Assembly: GCA_003447545.1 (NCBI GenBank) | Contig: DLYX01000388.1 | Location: 1 to 5,638, forward strand | Origin: Deltaproteobacteria bacterium | GTDB taxonomy: Bacteria; Desulfobacterota; Binatia; UBA12015 | DNA length: 5,638 nt | Direction of reading: 5' to 3' | Shown: one piece after another, positions 5,483-5,638 of the stretch | Numbering within the stretch: the first letter of the stretch is position 1 | Layout: the number at the start of each line of letters is the position of its first letter | Notes under the pieces: model-generated | Database searches by the model: none | Told to the model about the DNA's origin: nothing | Seen by the model: only the letters and a program-made list of their open reading frames with translations | Position numbers and translations under genes: made by a program

Positions 5483-5566
5483 CTGAGTGGCAGAGCGGTT
5501 GGGTGGCTCGAAGCCGAGATCGAAGAGTGGATCCACACAAGGGCGCGCACAAAAAGCGAAACCTAG
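5483..5566 (+). pseudogene. C-terminal remnant of an AlpA-family excisionase/regulator
   Basis: Twelve bases after the GIY-YIG-like stop, the plus strand encodes LSGRAVGWLEAEIEEWIHTR plus ARTKSET and ends at TAG 5564-5566. Leu-Ser-x-Arg-Ala-Val-Gly-Trp followed by an acidic Glu-Ile/Val-Glu-x-Trp-Ile helix is the hallmark end of AlpA-type winged helix-turn-helix proteins. These are about 65-75 residues long and act as excisionases or regulators of prophage and island integrases. The preceding in-frame codon is TAA (5480-5482), one base from the Lys AAA often found there, and no helix-turn-helix lies upstream because that space is occupied by the GIY-YIG-like gene. The DNA-binding half is therefore gone. 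This is the clearest mobile-element marker in the window. Confidence 0.6.
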
Positions 5567-5603
5567 TGCGTGCACGCTGGTACCTAAGAGGCATTTGCGA
5601 CTG

Positions 5604-5638
5604 TGGGGCCAAGACGCCCCAACAAAAAAAGCCCCGCA
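5604..5638. terminator. Hairpin and one arm of a bidirectional terminator cut by the window edge
   Basis: A 6-bp hairpin (5604-5609 with 5616-5621) is followed by ACAAAAAAAGCCCCGCA. The A7-GCCCCGC stretch (5624-5637) is what the left arm of a bidirectional intrinsic terminator looks like. On the minus strand it reads GCGGGGC followed by TTTTTTT, serving a minus-strand gene to the right. The matching arm would lie just beyond the window. Confidence 0.45.

Noticed and set aside
5476..5510. Possible integron attC site (GTTGGGT core-like motif)
   Set aside because: A GTTRRRY match is present, but no proper inverse core at attC spacing and no imperfect inverted-repeat body is found.
5486..5530. 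tRNA-Ser/Leu-like string GTGGCAGAGCGGTTGGG
   Set aside because: It resembles the D-arm of some serine tRNAs, but no acceptor stem, paired anticodon stem or T-arm can be formed around it. The same bases encode the AlpA signature.

Overview
The window comes from a high-GC bacterium that is probably Gram-negative. It has two genes with lipoprotein-type signal peptides and a relic of a TolC-type outer-membrane efflux channel. A membrane di-iron hydroxylase, a lysophosphatidate acyltransferase, a secreted alpha/beta hydrolase and a pepsin-like protease fragment would fit an environmental deltaproteobacterial or myxobacterial type of genome. The sequence alone does not settle the taxonomy. No rRNA, tRNA, CRISPR array or complete insertion sequence is visible.

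Left half (about 1-3110) is conventional and almost entirely minus strand. Reading in the direction of transcription: an exported alpha/beta hydrolase (3108-2095), a PlsC-type acyltransferase (1999-1208) and a sterol desaturase/fatty-acid hydroxylase family membrane protein (923-201), which ends in an intrinsic terminator overlapping its own stop codon. The last two suggest membrane-lipid chemistry. A possible 23-codon ORF runs into the plsC start with an ATGA overlap. The 284-base gap before the desaturase holds two protein-like open stretches that a single inserted base would join, probably a decayed small membrane protein. A strong hairpin at 31-56 terminates a plus-strand gene lying beyond the left edge.

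Right half (about 3317-5566) is a gene graveyard. It contains the N-lobe of a pepsin-type aspartic protease (+) and the N-terminal part of a small lipoprotein (-), which run tail to tail into one another as if one deletion removed both 3' ends. It also contains an internally deleted C-terminal piece of an S9 (prolyl oligopeptidase-like) peptidase (-), the C-terminal helix of a TolC-type protein (-), a nearly complete GIY-YIG-like domain gene interrupted by an amber codon at residue 10 (+), and the last 27 residues of an AlpA-family excisionase/regulator (+). At the right edge the sequence runs into one arm of what looks like a bidirectional terminator. The AlpA piece is the only direct mobile-element marker. 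My reading is the scarred edge of a decayed genomic island, although a chimeric metagenomic assembly would give a similar picture.

I found no intact novel multi-gene system. The points most worth attention are the amber-interrupted GIY-YIG gene, the AlpA remnant and the tail-to-tail double truncation.
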